Below are positions 8,421-16,511 of a stretch of 64,000 bases of DNA, piece after piece. How positions within the stretch are numbered: the first letter of the stretch is position 1; each line of letters opens with the position of its first letter. Below the pieces are notes generated by a model. The model did no database searches, was not told the DNA's origin, and saw nothing but the letters and a program-made list of their open reading frames with translations. Origin of the DNA: Peribacillus muralis (lineage in GTDB: Bacteria > Bacillota > Bacilli > Bacillales > DSM-1321); NCBI RefSeq assembly GCF_001645685.2, contig NZ_CP017080.1, forward strand, positions 4,207,051 to 4,271,050. Direction: 5' to 3'. The translations under genes were made by a program, and so were the position numbers.

Positions 8421-9623
8421 TCAGTTTAACATATGGGAATGTAATGCATCGATGACCTCTTTTTTTGTAATCGCATTGATTACGTCAAGTACCCCGGAAA
8501 AATCCAGCCCTCTACTGGAATAATCAAGGATAGAATTGGCTAACTTGGCTGGGTGATCATATACATCGATTATCCTCCCGATGATCCTTCGTTTCGAAAT
8601 GAAGAATTCAACATCACCGATGCTTTTCTTTCGTACATTCTTTTTTGTTGTATGGATTTCTTCCATCAGCTCGGATGGCTTGGTCGTAATTGTGCTTAAT
8701 GAGGAAAAGCAATATCTATCGGAAATATCGTATTTTACATCAATGCCTCCATCTACAAAACCATGGTCATGGATTTTTTGCTGAAATTCAGATGTCCTGC
8801 CAAAAAGAATTTCCAACCCGATTCTAATGCTGAATTCCTTACGGATATCGCGATCGGGATTTCCCGCATCACTTCCATCACTGGTCGCATTCCCCCATGA
8901 GAGAACCGATTGGTTGCTATCAATCGCTTCGATTTTCAAGCTCTCTCTTTTGACTGGTATGAATGGCAAATATCGTTCTTTATCTTTTAAAGCGGAATTT
9001 CCGAGTTCAAGTTGGATGACGGCATGGACCTCTTCAGGATGTATATCTCCTATTATGATGATTTTCATATTTTCCATAGAATAGAATTTATGAAAACACA
9101 TCTCCAGCATGGAAGCATCCATTGATTCTACACTTTCCAAATTTCCGATGATCGGTTGCGCCAACCCGCTTTCTTTCCCATATAAATCAGATAATAAACT
9201 AGTGTAACAGCTCGTTCTTCGATTACTATGTATTTGCAAAATCTCCTGCTTGATGATTTTTTTTTCTTTTTCCACGCTCTCATTTGTAATCGAAATCGAT
9301 TGGACAAGTTTTAGAATCATTTTAATATTCAATTCAAGCTGTTCCGTACAGGATACTGCAAATGAAGTCCTTTCAAAATTCGTACTGGCATTTAGAGAAG
9401 CTCCGATTTCGCCAAATTCATGTATGGCGTCGAATTGGCCATTTTGAATAATGAGATGCTCTAAAAAATGTGCCGTTCCATAGGGGATATGATGGGACTG
9501 GCTATCCCCCCCTCCAAATCCGACCGATAGGAGAATATAATTTTCGAGAAAACCTTTCTTATTTACCAACAGCGTGTCTAACCCGCTTATGTTCTTTTTT
9601 TCTATACGACTACCAGCAAACAT
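8421..9623 (-). CDS. M16 family zinc metallopeptidase, catalytic partner
   Basis: A 400-residue inverted-zincin protease of the M16 family, similar in build to YmfH and to AlbF of the subtilosin cluster. The zinc motif HxxEH is intact as HFLEH (residues 52-56) within GTAHFLEHLIIQNG. It is the last gene of the peptide operon. The paired M16 gene just upstream (9633) lacks the motif, so the two probably form one active/inactive heterodimer. AAGGATG precedes the ATG, 9 bases after the partner's stop. In known clusters such pairs remove the leader peptide; that role here is inferred from context. No signal peptide is visible, so it acts in the cytoplasm. Confidence 0.82.
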   Translation of the reverse strand: MFAGSRIEKKNISGLDTLLVNKKGFLENYILLSVGFGGGDSQSHHIPYGTAHFLEHLIIQNGQFDAIHEFGEIGASLNASTNFERTSFAVSCTEQLELNIKMILKLVQSISITNESVEKEKKIIKQEILQIHSNRRTSCYTSLLSDLYGKESGLAQPIIGNLESVESMDASMLEMCFHKFYSMENMKIIIIGDIHPEEVHAVIQLELGNSALKDKERYLPFIPVKRESLKIEAIDSNQSVLSWGNATSDGSDAGNPDRDIRKEFSIRIGLEILFGRTSEFQQKIHDHGFVDGGIDVKYDISDRYCFSSLSTITTKPSELMEEIHTTKKNVRKKSIGDVEFFISKRRIIGRIIDVYDHPAKLANSILDYSSRGLDFSGVLDVINAITKKEVIDALHSHMLN

Positions 9624-9632
9624 CGGTCATCC

Positions 9633-10880
9633 TTATCCCTCTCCCAAAGTATAAATGGAATAGCCTTGAAAAACTTGGGCTGCTTCCTGGATATCCTGTA
9701 CTTCTAAACGATCGATGCAATCAATCATTTCAGTCATGGTCCTAACTTTCCCGCTGATTATCCCATTTTGATGAAAATCGATTAAGCTAATGGGGGAGTC
9801 TTGAGAAAGTTTATAGCTATTTTTCAATGTTTTGATCGTAGCTCTCCATTCTTTTTGGCTACAATCGCCTTCTTTTATCGACTTAACCTCTTTAAATATT
9901 CTCCTAAGGACCAATTCTTCAGAAGCAGGATCAATGACCGTTTGGATGAACAGAAGGCCATTGATTGCGTCCAGTATGCTTGTAATCAAGTAAGCTGCCT
10001 GGAGCTGGTTCCTTACATTCATGAATAACCGCGAATGCGGGAGCCCGCCTAAAAGGCGATTGAACACTACCAATGCCGGATATTTTTCACTTTTCAACGT
10101 TATTCCGCCGGTACTGGAACATGCTGTGATGATCGCATGTTCGGACTGGAATTTTTCGCAATGATAGGTTTTTATAAGGCTTTTCACTGGTTTTGGGGGA
10201 ATCATGGAATGGTGCGATCCTGCGGTACCTCTCCATAAGCATCTGCTTAACTGCTCGAACACCTCTTCTTCATCCATGTCACCGATAACGTATAGATGTA
10301 TGGGGGCTTCGTGAAGTATCTTTTGGTGAAGATTCCGCAGCTTGGACTCATTCCACGTTTCGATGTCCTCAATTGAGCCTACCTTATCGATATACAACTT
10401 TTGCCCGTTTCCATGTAAATATAAGAGGCTCTTTTTATATGAATGATTATACGCATTGAAAATCTCATTTTGGATCCTCCGTGAATGGAGCTTTTTTTCA
10501 AGTTCAACGGATTTCTTGGTTATTAATGGCTGAGTTAATAAATCATGCAGTATCGTCAATATTTCCGGTTTGATCTTTTTATGCTTTTGGTTGTAAAACT
10601 TTAATGACAAACATAAAACCTGCTTATCTCCTTTTTTATCGATGAAGACTCCTAGTTTCGCCCCGTATTCTTCATCCAGCTTCGATTGGATGATAAAGTT
10701 ATTTCTAAATCGTTCACTTCCATGAAGTAATATGTAGGGCAATAATGCAGCACCAGTAGTCACTTTCTCATCAAGATCTACATACATCCTCACGGCGATC
10801 GTCGTTTGAACATACTTCTCCGATGACAAAAGATGAAAGCTGAAATTCCCATGCTCCCTGGTTACAAAATCATTTCTCAT
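9633..10880 (-). CDS. M16 family peptidase-like protein, inactive partner
   Basis: A 415-residue M16-type protein like YmfF and AlbE. At the position of the zinc motif it has HGSER (residues 53-57) in place of HxxEH, so the last zinc histidine is missing and it is unlikely to cut peptides alone. The rest keeps the M16 pattern (AIVRMYVDLDEKV-type start, later segments on substrate capture). Its start overlaps the MFS gene by ATGA, and the active M16 gene follows 9 bases later. It probably helps bind the precursor or its leader in a heterodimer with the protein at 8421. Confidence 0.75.
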   Translation of the reverse strand: MRNDFVTREHGNFSFHLLSSEKYVQTTIAVRMYVDLDEKVTTGAALLPYILLHGSERFRNNFIIQSKLDEEYGAKLGVFIDKKGDKQVLCLSLKFYNQKHKKIKPEILTILHDLLTQPLITKKSVELEKKLHSRRIQNEIFNAYNHSYKKSLLYLHGNGQKLYIDKVGSIEDIETWNESKLRNLHQKILHEAPIHLYVIGDMDEEEVFEQLSRCLWRGTAGSHHSMIPPKPVKSLIKTYHCEKFQSEHAIITACSSTGGITLKSEKYPALVVFNRLLGGLPHSRLFMNVRNQLQAAYLITSILDAINGLLFIQTVIDPASEELVLRRIFKEVKSIKEGDCSQKEWRATIKTLKNSYKLSQDSPISLIDFHQNGIISGKVRTMTEMIDCIDRLEVQDIQEAAQVFQGYSIYTLGEG

Positions 10881-12205
10881 GTTAACTCCAAGCCTTTGTT
10901 CTTTTTATTGATATAAATGGATCTTATGAAGCTATAAGTTAAAATCAAGCTTATAACCACGAAGGGGAATGAAGCAGCTATCAGCAATTTTTTCACGCTT
11001 ATGAAATGAGATAAATAAGGTAAAAGCCCGGTTAATAGAATGAAGAGAATCCCATCCAATGCATCCGCTATGGAGATGACCTTACCCCTAATGTTATTCG
11101 GGGTGGATTGAAGTTCAACATTCAATAAATTGGAAGGAAGGAACATCGCTATCCATAAAAATAAATATAATATCGGTCCTAATATGAACGGTGAGAAAGC
11201 AATGCCCATACTGCTTAATGATAAAATGACTAACGGGACGACATATCCATATTTGGTTCTTTTCAAAGACAAGTATCGATCTCTCCACGGAACAGCCAAA
11301 TAATTTCCGATCAGCATGCCTAGAGCAGCAATGAATCGATATATCCCATAATACTTTTCACCGCCTTGAATCGTGGAATTCAATAAGGGAACTAGCAAAA
11401 CATCTGTGATACTTAGACATCCCCATACTAAAAACGAGCCGAAAATCAGGTTTTTTAGAACCGCGTGTCTTTTGATATAGGTAATACTGGTGCTTAGCCC
11501 GCTCTGCACGGGACTGTTGCTTTCCTCACTACCACCCTCCATCGGGACTGAATCACTATCTTCATTGGCAGTGGGGAGTTTCGTCCAAGTGATCATTCCG
11601 GCAATGAAAAATGTAATCGCATTGAAAATCAATAAACCGATCACTGTGTCATTCAATAAACCGAAAGCGGCGATTGCTGAACCGATCACTCTGGCTATAC
11701 TTGTCAATATCCCGATTAGACCATTGGCTAGCCCTAGCTGATCTTTCTTCACCAAAGCTGGAATGCTTGAGGACAGCGCAGGATGATATGGCAGCTCGAT
11801 GATCCCGATCAGAAGCGTGATGATAAGGATGATGGCTGTACTATGAGCATTAAAAGCCATTACACATGTCAGTAAAGCCAATAATAGATTAATGATCGTT
11901 AAGGTGTACCGTCTTGAATATTTATCAACTATATTCCCGGCTATGGAAAATAGTAAAAATTGCGGGGCGAAACGAATGATGAGAAATAGACCAAAGATGA
12001 GTATCGACTGGGATAAAGTGAAAATATATGCTGCAAGGGCTATCCCTTGGGCCATGTTCCCAAGGGTAGACAGAGACTCCGATAAGCATAAATAAGCAAA
12101 CCTTTTTTCATTTAATAATGGTGTGTATTTCTTATATGAATGTAATAAATGCAATAAGATACCCCCAACTGAATTGGATCTATAATGACCTTCTAACACT
12201 TTCAA
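10877..12205 (-). CDS. MFS transporter, probable peptide exporter
   Basis: A 442-residue major facilitator protein with about 12 hydrophobic segments, resembling the MFS_3/multidrug type (N-terminal LSTLGNMAQGIALAAYIFTLS, then IAGNIVDKYSRRYTL between helices 2 and 3, a loop of acidic and serine residues in the middle). The start appears to be TTG at 12205, ten bases after the hydroxylase-like gene; no ATG is available before the first membrane segment and the ribosome site is weak. Embedded in the precursor operon with no ABC exporter nearby, it is the best candidate for exporting the finished peptide or for self-resistance. Substrate is inferred. Confidence 0.78.
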   Translation of the reverse strand: MKVLEGHYRSNSVGGILLHLLHSYKKYTPLLNEKRFAYLCLSESLSTLGNMAQGIALAAYIFTLSQSILIFGLFLIIRFAPQFLLFSIAGNIVDKYSRRYTLTIINLLLALLTCVMAFNAHSTAIILIITLLIGIIELPYHPALSSSIPALVKKDQLGLANGLIGILTSIARVIGSAIAAFGLLNDTVIGLLIFNAITFFIAGMITWTKLPTANEDSDSVPMEGGSEESNSPVQSGLSTSITYIKRHAVLKNLIFGSFLVWGCLSITDVLLVPLLNSTIQGGEKYYGIYRFIAALGMLIGNYLAVPWRDRYLSLKRTKYGYVVPLVILSLSSMGIAFSPFILGPILYLFLWIAMFLPSNLLNVELQSTPNNIRGKVISIADALDGILFILLTGLLPYLSHFISVKKLLIAASFPFVVISLILTYSFIRSIYINKKNKGLELT

Positions 12206-12215
12206 GTTTCACTCG

Positions 12216-13391
12216 TTAATCGGAATCAGCCATAACCAAGCTTTGCATATCATGTACAAGCAATTCACCATCAGGAGACAATGAAGCATGGTCTTTGATC
12301 GTGGACAAACCGAGTTGCAGCTCTTTGCCGATTCTCTCTATTTCCGCTTCTATTGATACATCATTGTACGTTGCCCGATTTTGCTCCAATAGCCGATAGA
12401 AATGCAATACTCTGCAATGAACGTAACATCCATGGTAAATACCGTATAACGGCCTTAATTCATCTCGCCATGGTGACGTGTAAATCGGTTTCATATCGTT
12501 GAAAAGGTGAGGCCTCGCGCACATAAGCGTATTCAATCTATTATGGCTTGCTTCGTGGATTATCCATTCAGCAATTTTCACCACAGGTCTTGTAACATGG
12601 CATGCAAAGATGGTGCCATGGACTCGAAAATCAGAAAAGAAAGGCAAACCAGGCGGGTTAAAAAATACGATGTTGCCTATATTCCCATCAATCTCGTCAA
12701 ACATTTCAGGCCATGTGATTTTGATTAATTGCAACGCTTCTTCAAACGACTTCTTAATGTCTTCGGATACAATATCAGCGGTTTCCATATTCATGCGCAA
12801 TTCAGCAGTGGATGCAATGTTAACATACTCTTCAAACCAAAAAACTTCATTCGTAATGAACGGACCATTCATCGCTTTATGAAATTCTTGAGCATTGAAA
12901 TGGTACAGTACATTCTCCACTTCAAAGGTGATATGGTTATTTTCGATTATGACCAAGATTTCTTTGGAAGCTTGATTCCCTGTCACATCCTTCATGAAAA
13001 AAAGATCCTTTGGCTTCACGATGAATTGGAGCTCTGCATTTTCCAGCGCATGATTTCCCTTAATGTTCAATTGTAAGAATATGTGCACAAACCCGTTCCA
13101 AAGCCAAGTTTGCTTTTCCGTTTCGTCCATGGAAGGGAAACCTTCATACCTTGCAATCCATAAGTAAACATAAGGTGTATTCAGAACATGATCTCTTTCC
13201 GTTGCATCGCAAGTCTTGAGCAGGACGATTGCCTCTCCCAGCCAATTTAGATTTTCCTCCTCCTCATTTGCATGAACGATTGACTCTAACGCTTTAATAT
13301 TTCTAAGAGAAAGTAATTGTTTATGAACATCACTGCCAATATTCGAACGAGCCGGAGTCAATAAATTCTTAAAATCGATTGTTTTCATCAT
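12216..13391 (-). CDS. HExxH-motif peptide hydroxylase-like protein
   Basis: A 391-residue protein matching the HExxH-motif family associated with peptide-modification clusters, more recently described as 2-oxoglutarate-dependent peptide beta-hydroxylases. The metal motif is HEASH (residues 279-283) in AEWIIHEASHNRLN. It is followed by the family's second conserved patch, YTSPWRDELRPLYGIYHG, which sets it apart from ordinary zinc proteases. The N-terminal 200 residues are variable and may bind the peptide. It overlaps the DUF692 gene by 23 bases, with GGAGG before two adjacent ATGs. Proposed role: beta-hydroxylation of a side chain in the precursor. Family assignment is from motif memory, not from a search. 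Confidence 0.75.
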   Translation of the reverse strand: MMKTIDFKNLLTPARSNIGSDVHKQLLSLRNIKALESIVHANEEEENLNWLGEAIVLLKTCDATERDHVLNTPYVYLWIARYEGFPSMDETEKQTWLWNGFVHIFLQLNIKGNHALENAELQFIVKPKDLFFMKDVTGNQASKEILVIIENNHITFEVENVLYHFNAQEFHKAMNGPFITNEVFWFEEYVNIASTAELRMNMETADIVSEDIKKSFEEALQLIKITWPEMFDEIDGNIGNIVFFNPPGLPFFSDFRVHGTIFACHVTRPVVKIAEWIIHEASHNRLNTLMCARPHLFNDMKPIYTSPWRDELRPLYGIYHGCYVHCRVLHFYRLLEQNRATYNDVSIEAEIERIGKELQLGLSTIKDHASLSPDGELLVHDMQSLVMADSD

Positions 13392-14217
13392 TTATCCTCC
13401 ATTTACTGCTTTGAAATCTTTTAGATACCTCTCTTATTGTATGGCAATAGTCTTCCGTTTTCGTATTTTTTCCCAGCTCGATCGTGATGCCCCGAACATC
13501 AGGGAACATATCAAGGCAGATGACCAACTGATTCCAGCTTTGCTCAAATGAAATCTGCCCTTTATTGGATACGCCACTGGCTCCAATATGGATTTCGGCA
13601 ATATGGGCGCCTTTTAAGAAGCTTAACAATTCCTCAAATGATTTATTAAAGGCTTTGGCGGTTGCCCATGTATGAGGAATATCGAGAATGATAGGAATAT
13701 TGGCTTCAATGGAAATCTCTTTCAGTAAGATATAATCCTCCAGCACATCGACTCCCCCCCAATCATGATAGCGGGGGCCCAATTCAATGACAAAAGGAAT
13801 TCCATAGGTTTCTTGATAACTTTTTATCCTTCTTATCACTCTACTCTTCAGGTCTTCATCTTTAATCGGGGCAAAAATATAACCGAATTGAAGCCCATCT
13901 GTCGTTCCCAATATTGAAAGATGCTCACCTATCCAATGGGCTTCGATTTCCTTGGCTTGCTGAAAAACATCCTTTATTATCTTCCTTGTCGGTTCATGTA
14001 AATCAGCCAATGGCAGCGTGCTGCAATGAGCTATCTTCTCAAAATTCGATGGCACATTTTCAATATTGGATGGTAGGTGCACCTCAATATAATGATAGGC
14101 AGGATCCAACTCTTTGTTTATGAACTCCAAATATTCCGGAGAGTCTATCCAGGCAACTCCGATCCCTAATCTCTTACCTGAAATCGCTTCATTTGTCAGT
14201 AGTGTTTCAGTTTTCAT
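13369..14217 (-). CDS. DUF692/MNIO-like TIM-barrel enzyme
   Basis: A 282-residue protein that fits the DUF692 family, now called multinuclear non-heme iron-dependent oxidative enzymes (MNIO), which oxidise residues in ribosomal peptides. The strand-end metal ligands can be followed: LHEP (His 74), GEHLSIL (His 99), VIELGPRYHDW (Glu 145), ILDIPHTW (Asp 179, His 182), EIHIGASG (His 210) and a late ITIELG. The divergence from typical DUF692 (ELG for the usual EN) makes this a distant branch. It overlaps the amidotransferase gene by 11 bases and has AAGGAGG seven bases before its ATG. Most characterised MNIOs act on cysteine, which the linked precursors lack. A sugar-isomerase-like TIM barrel is the alternative. 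Confidence 0.65.
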   Translation of the reverse strand: MKTETLLTNEAISGKRLGIGVAWIDSPEYLEFINKELDPAYHYIEVHLPSNIENVPSNFEKIAHCSTLPLADLHEPTRKIIKDVFQQAKEIEAHWIGEHLSILGTTDGLQFGYIFAPIKDEDLKSRVIRRIKSYQETYGIPFVIELGPRYHDWGGVDVLEDYILLKEISIEANIPIILDIPHTWATAKAFNKSFEELLSFLKGAHIAEIHIGASGVSNKGQISFEQSWNQLVICLDMFPDVRGITIELGKNTKTEDYCHTIREVSKRFQSSKWRINDENNRF

Positions 14218-15982
14218 AATATACCTCCTTACGCTGCTTCAAATTAGGCAATTTCACCTTATGTATCTCACACCATAATGCAAAACTGTATAGATACCAG
14301 AACGAGCTCCCCAAATCATATAAGTGGGCAGAAGGATTCCTCCCTAAAAGGCTTGAGCCATCATTCAGGAACTTATCCAATTCTTCAAAATGGATGACGT
14401 CTTTCAGCTGGCTTACTTTTAAAAAGTCATAAGCAACCCTTCCTAATTGACCATGCTTCATCCATATAAATACAGGATGCGGAAATCCGCATTTTGGCCT
14501 TTGTTGTATTTCAAGGGGAATTCTATTCTTACTGAGACTGCGAAAAAGGCTTTTTTCCTTGTCAGGCGGCATGGATAGGGCGGCATGGACAAAATCTTGG
14601 TCCAGCAAAGGCACTCTGCACTCCACTGAGGAATTCATTGTCCCAAGATCGACCCGTGGCAGTGCATCAGCTTCTAAATGATAAAAGCCGAAGAGCCGGA
14701 TTGCGTCGCCTAAATTCCCTCCAGCAGACATGAATGTTTCAATTTTATGTTTGCGGTCCTGAAAACTTGAATCACTTATATTTTTCCAGATTTGATCATC
14801 CAGCCTTAAAAGATTTTTGGTGGTAGCCGATTTCATCCAATGGTCAAACTGTTTTATTGAATCCGAATGCAGCCAATCATAGCTCCCGAATATTTCATCG
14901 CTGCCTGTTCCTGTAATAACAGTCTTCAGGCCCCTTTTTTCTGCCGCTTCGCCCAAGGCATAGTAGGCGACTATCGTCGGATCCATCGATAATCCGTCTT
15001 GGTTGGCTAACGCTTGGGGCAACAAGTCAATAAAATCTTGTTCCTTTAGAATCACTTCATGCAAAGGAACATTCAAAAATCCGCAGACATACTTACTAAA
15101 GGGCACTTCGGAATAAGAAAATGCACCTGTTTTTTCATATCTTAAAGTAATTGCCTCGACATTGGCTCCTTGCGATACCAATTCTGATAAAACGGTACTG
15201 GAATCGACACCTCCTGAAAGAAACATCCCCATTTTCTGTTTCGGTTCAATTACACTTGTAATGGCTTTGGTAAAAAGCCTTTCTAAATCCATGGGCTCTT
15301 TTTTTTCATAAACATTTGACACCTTACTTGAAATGACCCCTTTATCCAGACTTAATTCGAGGATTTCCCCCGGTGAGACCTTTTTTATGGAATCGATCAG
15401 AGTATTGGGCTCAAGCAGTGTATCCCGGTACATGAGATATTCATACACTTGGTCTTTCGTCATTTCACAATCTTCATTCAAGGCTTTCAATGTATTAAGG
15501 AGAGCAGGGAATTCCGAAGCATAGATATATGCGCCTGTTTTCGTTTTCATCCAATATAGCGGCTTGATCCCCGGAAAATCCCGTGCTAAGAAAAGTTTGT
15601 CCGTATGCGTGTCGAAAGCGGCAATGGCATACATCCCTTTTAATTTTTGCAGCCCTTCTTTCCCGAACGCTTCAAAAAGCTCTGCCAAAACTTCTGTATC
15701 GCATTCCGTTGCCCAACAACGCTTCAACTCATGTCGCAGTTGTTGAAAATTATTTATTTCCCCGTTGAAGGTGATGATCCACCGTCCAGATGAACTTACG
15801 AATGGCTGATTGGCTTTTTCACTTGAATCCCTAATGGACAATCTAACTGTTCCCATGGCGATTTCATCAAATTCCGCAATGCTGCAATCATCAGGTCCCC
15901 GGTGCTTCATTTCATTTAAACAAGACTTCACATATAGAGGTTTATTATCGTCCCTTCCAAAAAATCCCGATATCCCGCACAT
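14207..15982 (-). CDS. Asparagine synthetase-like glutamine amidotransferase of the peptide operon
   Basis: A 591-residue class II amidotransferase. It starts MCGISGFFG, leaving Cys2 as N-terminal nucleophile for glutamine hydrolysis, with RLSI (49), FNGEI (73) and CDTEVL (95) of the glutaminase site. The synthetase half has the ATP pyrophosphatase loop SGGVDSS (256-262) and the later VITGTGSDEIFG. Lasso-peptide cyclases share this fold but usually lose the glutaminase cysteine; here both halves look active, so transfer of ammonia to a carboxylate is more likely than ring closure. The ATG at 15982 has GGAGG six bases before it and is required to expose Cys2; upstream in-frame codons are ignored. 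It lies directly downstream of the two precursors. Amidation of the peptide is inferred. Confidence 0.82.
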   Translation of the reverse strand: MCGISGFFGRDDNKPLYVKSCLNEMKHRGPDDCSIAEFDEIAMGTVRLSIRDSSEKANQPFVSSSGRWIITFNGEINNFQQLRHELKRCWATECDTEVLAELFEAFGKEGLQKLKGMYAIAAFDTHTDKLFLARDFPGIKPLYWMKTKTGAYIYASEFPALLNTLKALNEDCEMTKDQVYEYLMYRDTLLEPNTLIDSIKKVSPGEILELSLDKGVISSKVSNVYEKKEPMDLERLFTKAITSVIEPKQKMGMFLSGGVDSSTVLSELVSQGANVEAITLRYEKTGAFSYSEVPFSKYVCGFLNVPLHEVILKEQDFIDLLPQALANQDGLSMDPTIVAYYALGEAAEKRGLKTVITGTGSDEIFGSYDWLHSDSIKQFDHWMKSATTKNLLRLDDQIWKNISDSSFQDRKHKIETFMSAGGNLGDAIRLFGFYHLEADALPRVDLGTMNSSVECRVPLLDQDFVHAALSMPPDKEKSLFRSLSKNRIPLEIQQRPKCGFPHPVFIWMKHGQLGRVAYDFLKVSQLKDVIHFEELDKFLNDGSSLLGRNPSAHLYDLGSSFWYLYSFALWCEIHKVKLPNLKQRKEVYYEN

Positions 15983-16015
15983 GTTATACCTCCAAATTGT
16001 AATAAGCAAAATGCA

Positions 16016-16041
16016 TACATGGATATGATATGACGCACCAA
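16016..16041. repeat. Left arm of a 26-bp inverted repeat flanking the precursor pair
   Basis: This 26-mer (starting TACATGGATATGATATG) is the reverse complement of 16471-16496 with one mismatch in 26. The arms enclose both precursor genes and nothing else. Confidence 0.85.
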
Positions 16042-16074
16042 CATAATAAATTTACATACTAGTTTTCATACTTT

Positions 16075-16239
16075 TTAATTATCTACACGCGGTCCAAGCA
16101 GCTGACCTAATACGGCATCCGTCAAGCCACCGTTCGGATTGGCTTCAAGAAAACCAGGAGCAACAAGTTCTTGCAATTCATTCAATGAAAGTTCTTTATT
16201 ATCTTTATTAAGTCCAGGATTCTTCTTTGTATCTTCCAT
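16075..16239 (-). CDS. RiPP precursor peptide, copy 2
   Basis: A 54-residue peptide, too short for standard calling thresholds. Its last 40 residues equal those of the neighbour at 16262 except Val52 in place of Thr. The N-terminal part is charged and helical (KELSLNELQELVAPGF), as in leader peptides; the C-terminal part LTDAVLGQLLGPRVDN follows an NGG that could mark the leader/core border. There is no cysteine, serine is rare and it ends Asp-Asn. The ATG at 16239 is 11 bases after AAGGAGG; a longer start (residue -15) is possible but not shared with copy 1. It sits 22 bases after copy 1 and 92 bases before the amidotransferase. The cleavage site and modifications are inferred. Confidence 0.85.
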   Translation of the reverse strand: MEDTKKNPGLNKDNKELSLNELQELVAPGFLEANPNGGLTDAVLGQLLGPRVDN

Positions 16240-16261
16240 ATGATCCTCGCCTCCTTTTGAA

Positions 16262-16426
16262 TTAGTTGTCCGTACGTGGTCCAAGCAACTGGCCTAGCAC
16301 GGCATCCGTTAAGCCGCCATTCGGGTTCGCTTCAAGAAAACCGGGAGCAACAAGCTCTTGCAGCTCATTTAAGGAAAGTTCTTTTTTTTCAGCTTGTACA
16401 TCTTGGTTTTTGATTGATTTATCCAT
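16262..16426 (-). CDS. RiPP precursor peptide, copy 1
   Basis: A 54-residue peptide, the first of the tandem pair. GGAGG lies seven bases before the ATG. It shares the final 40-residue block with copy 2 apart from one residue (Thr52 for Val), while the first 14 residues differ. Across those 40 codons I count 18 synonymous differences and one amino-acid change, so the protein sequence, not the DNA, is conserved. Leader-like half: KELSLNELQELVAPGFLEAN; candidate core: LTDAVLGQLLGPRTDN. It is preceded by the right arm of the 26-bp inverted repeat and by the gene at 16512. Confidence 0.87.
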   Translation of the reverse strand: MDKSIKNQDVQAEKKELSLNELQELVAPGFLEANPNGGLTDAVLGQLLGPRTDN

Positions 16427-16470
16427 ATATATTCCTCCCTCCTCACTATGTAGTAACATTTATTATTGAA

Positions 16471-16496
16471 TTGGTGCGCCATATCATATCCATGTA
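16471..16496. repeat. Right arm of the 26-bp inverted repeat flanking the precursor pair
   Basis: Matches the reverse complement of 16016-16041 at 25 of 26 positions. It occupies the gap between the 272-residue gene and precursor copy 1. Read on the minus strand it contains TATGAT, a possible -10 box, so it could hold a promoter; no convincing -35 box is visible. Confidence 0.8.
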
Positions 16497-16511
16497 CGAA
16501 ATAATTGATCG

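Noticed and set aside
14207..15982. Lasso peptide cyclase
   Set aside because: The glutaminase cysteine is intact, no leader peptidase (B protein) or RRE gene is seen, and the precursors have no fitting ring acceptor after a free N-terminal glycine that is conserved with confidence.
14207..15982. Housekeeping asparagine synthetase (asnB)
   Set aside because: Placed between the precursors and the DUF692 gene with overlap, so a peptide-tailoring role is more likely, although the fold alone could not decide.
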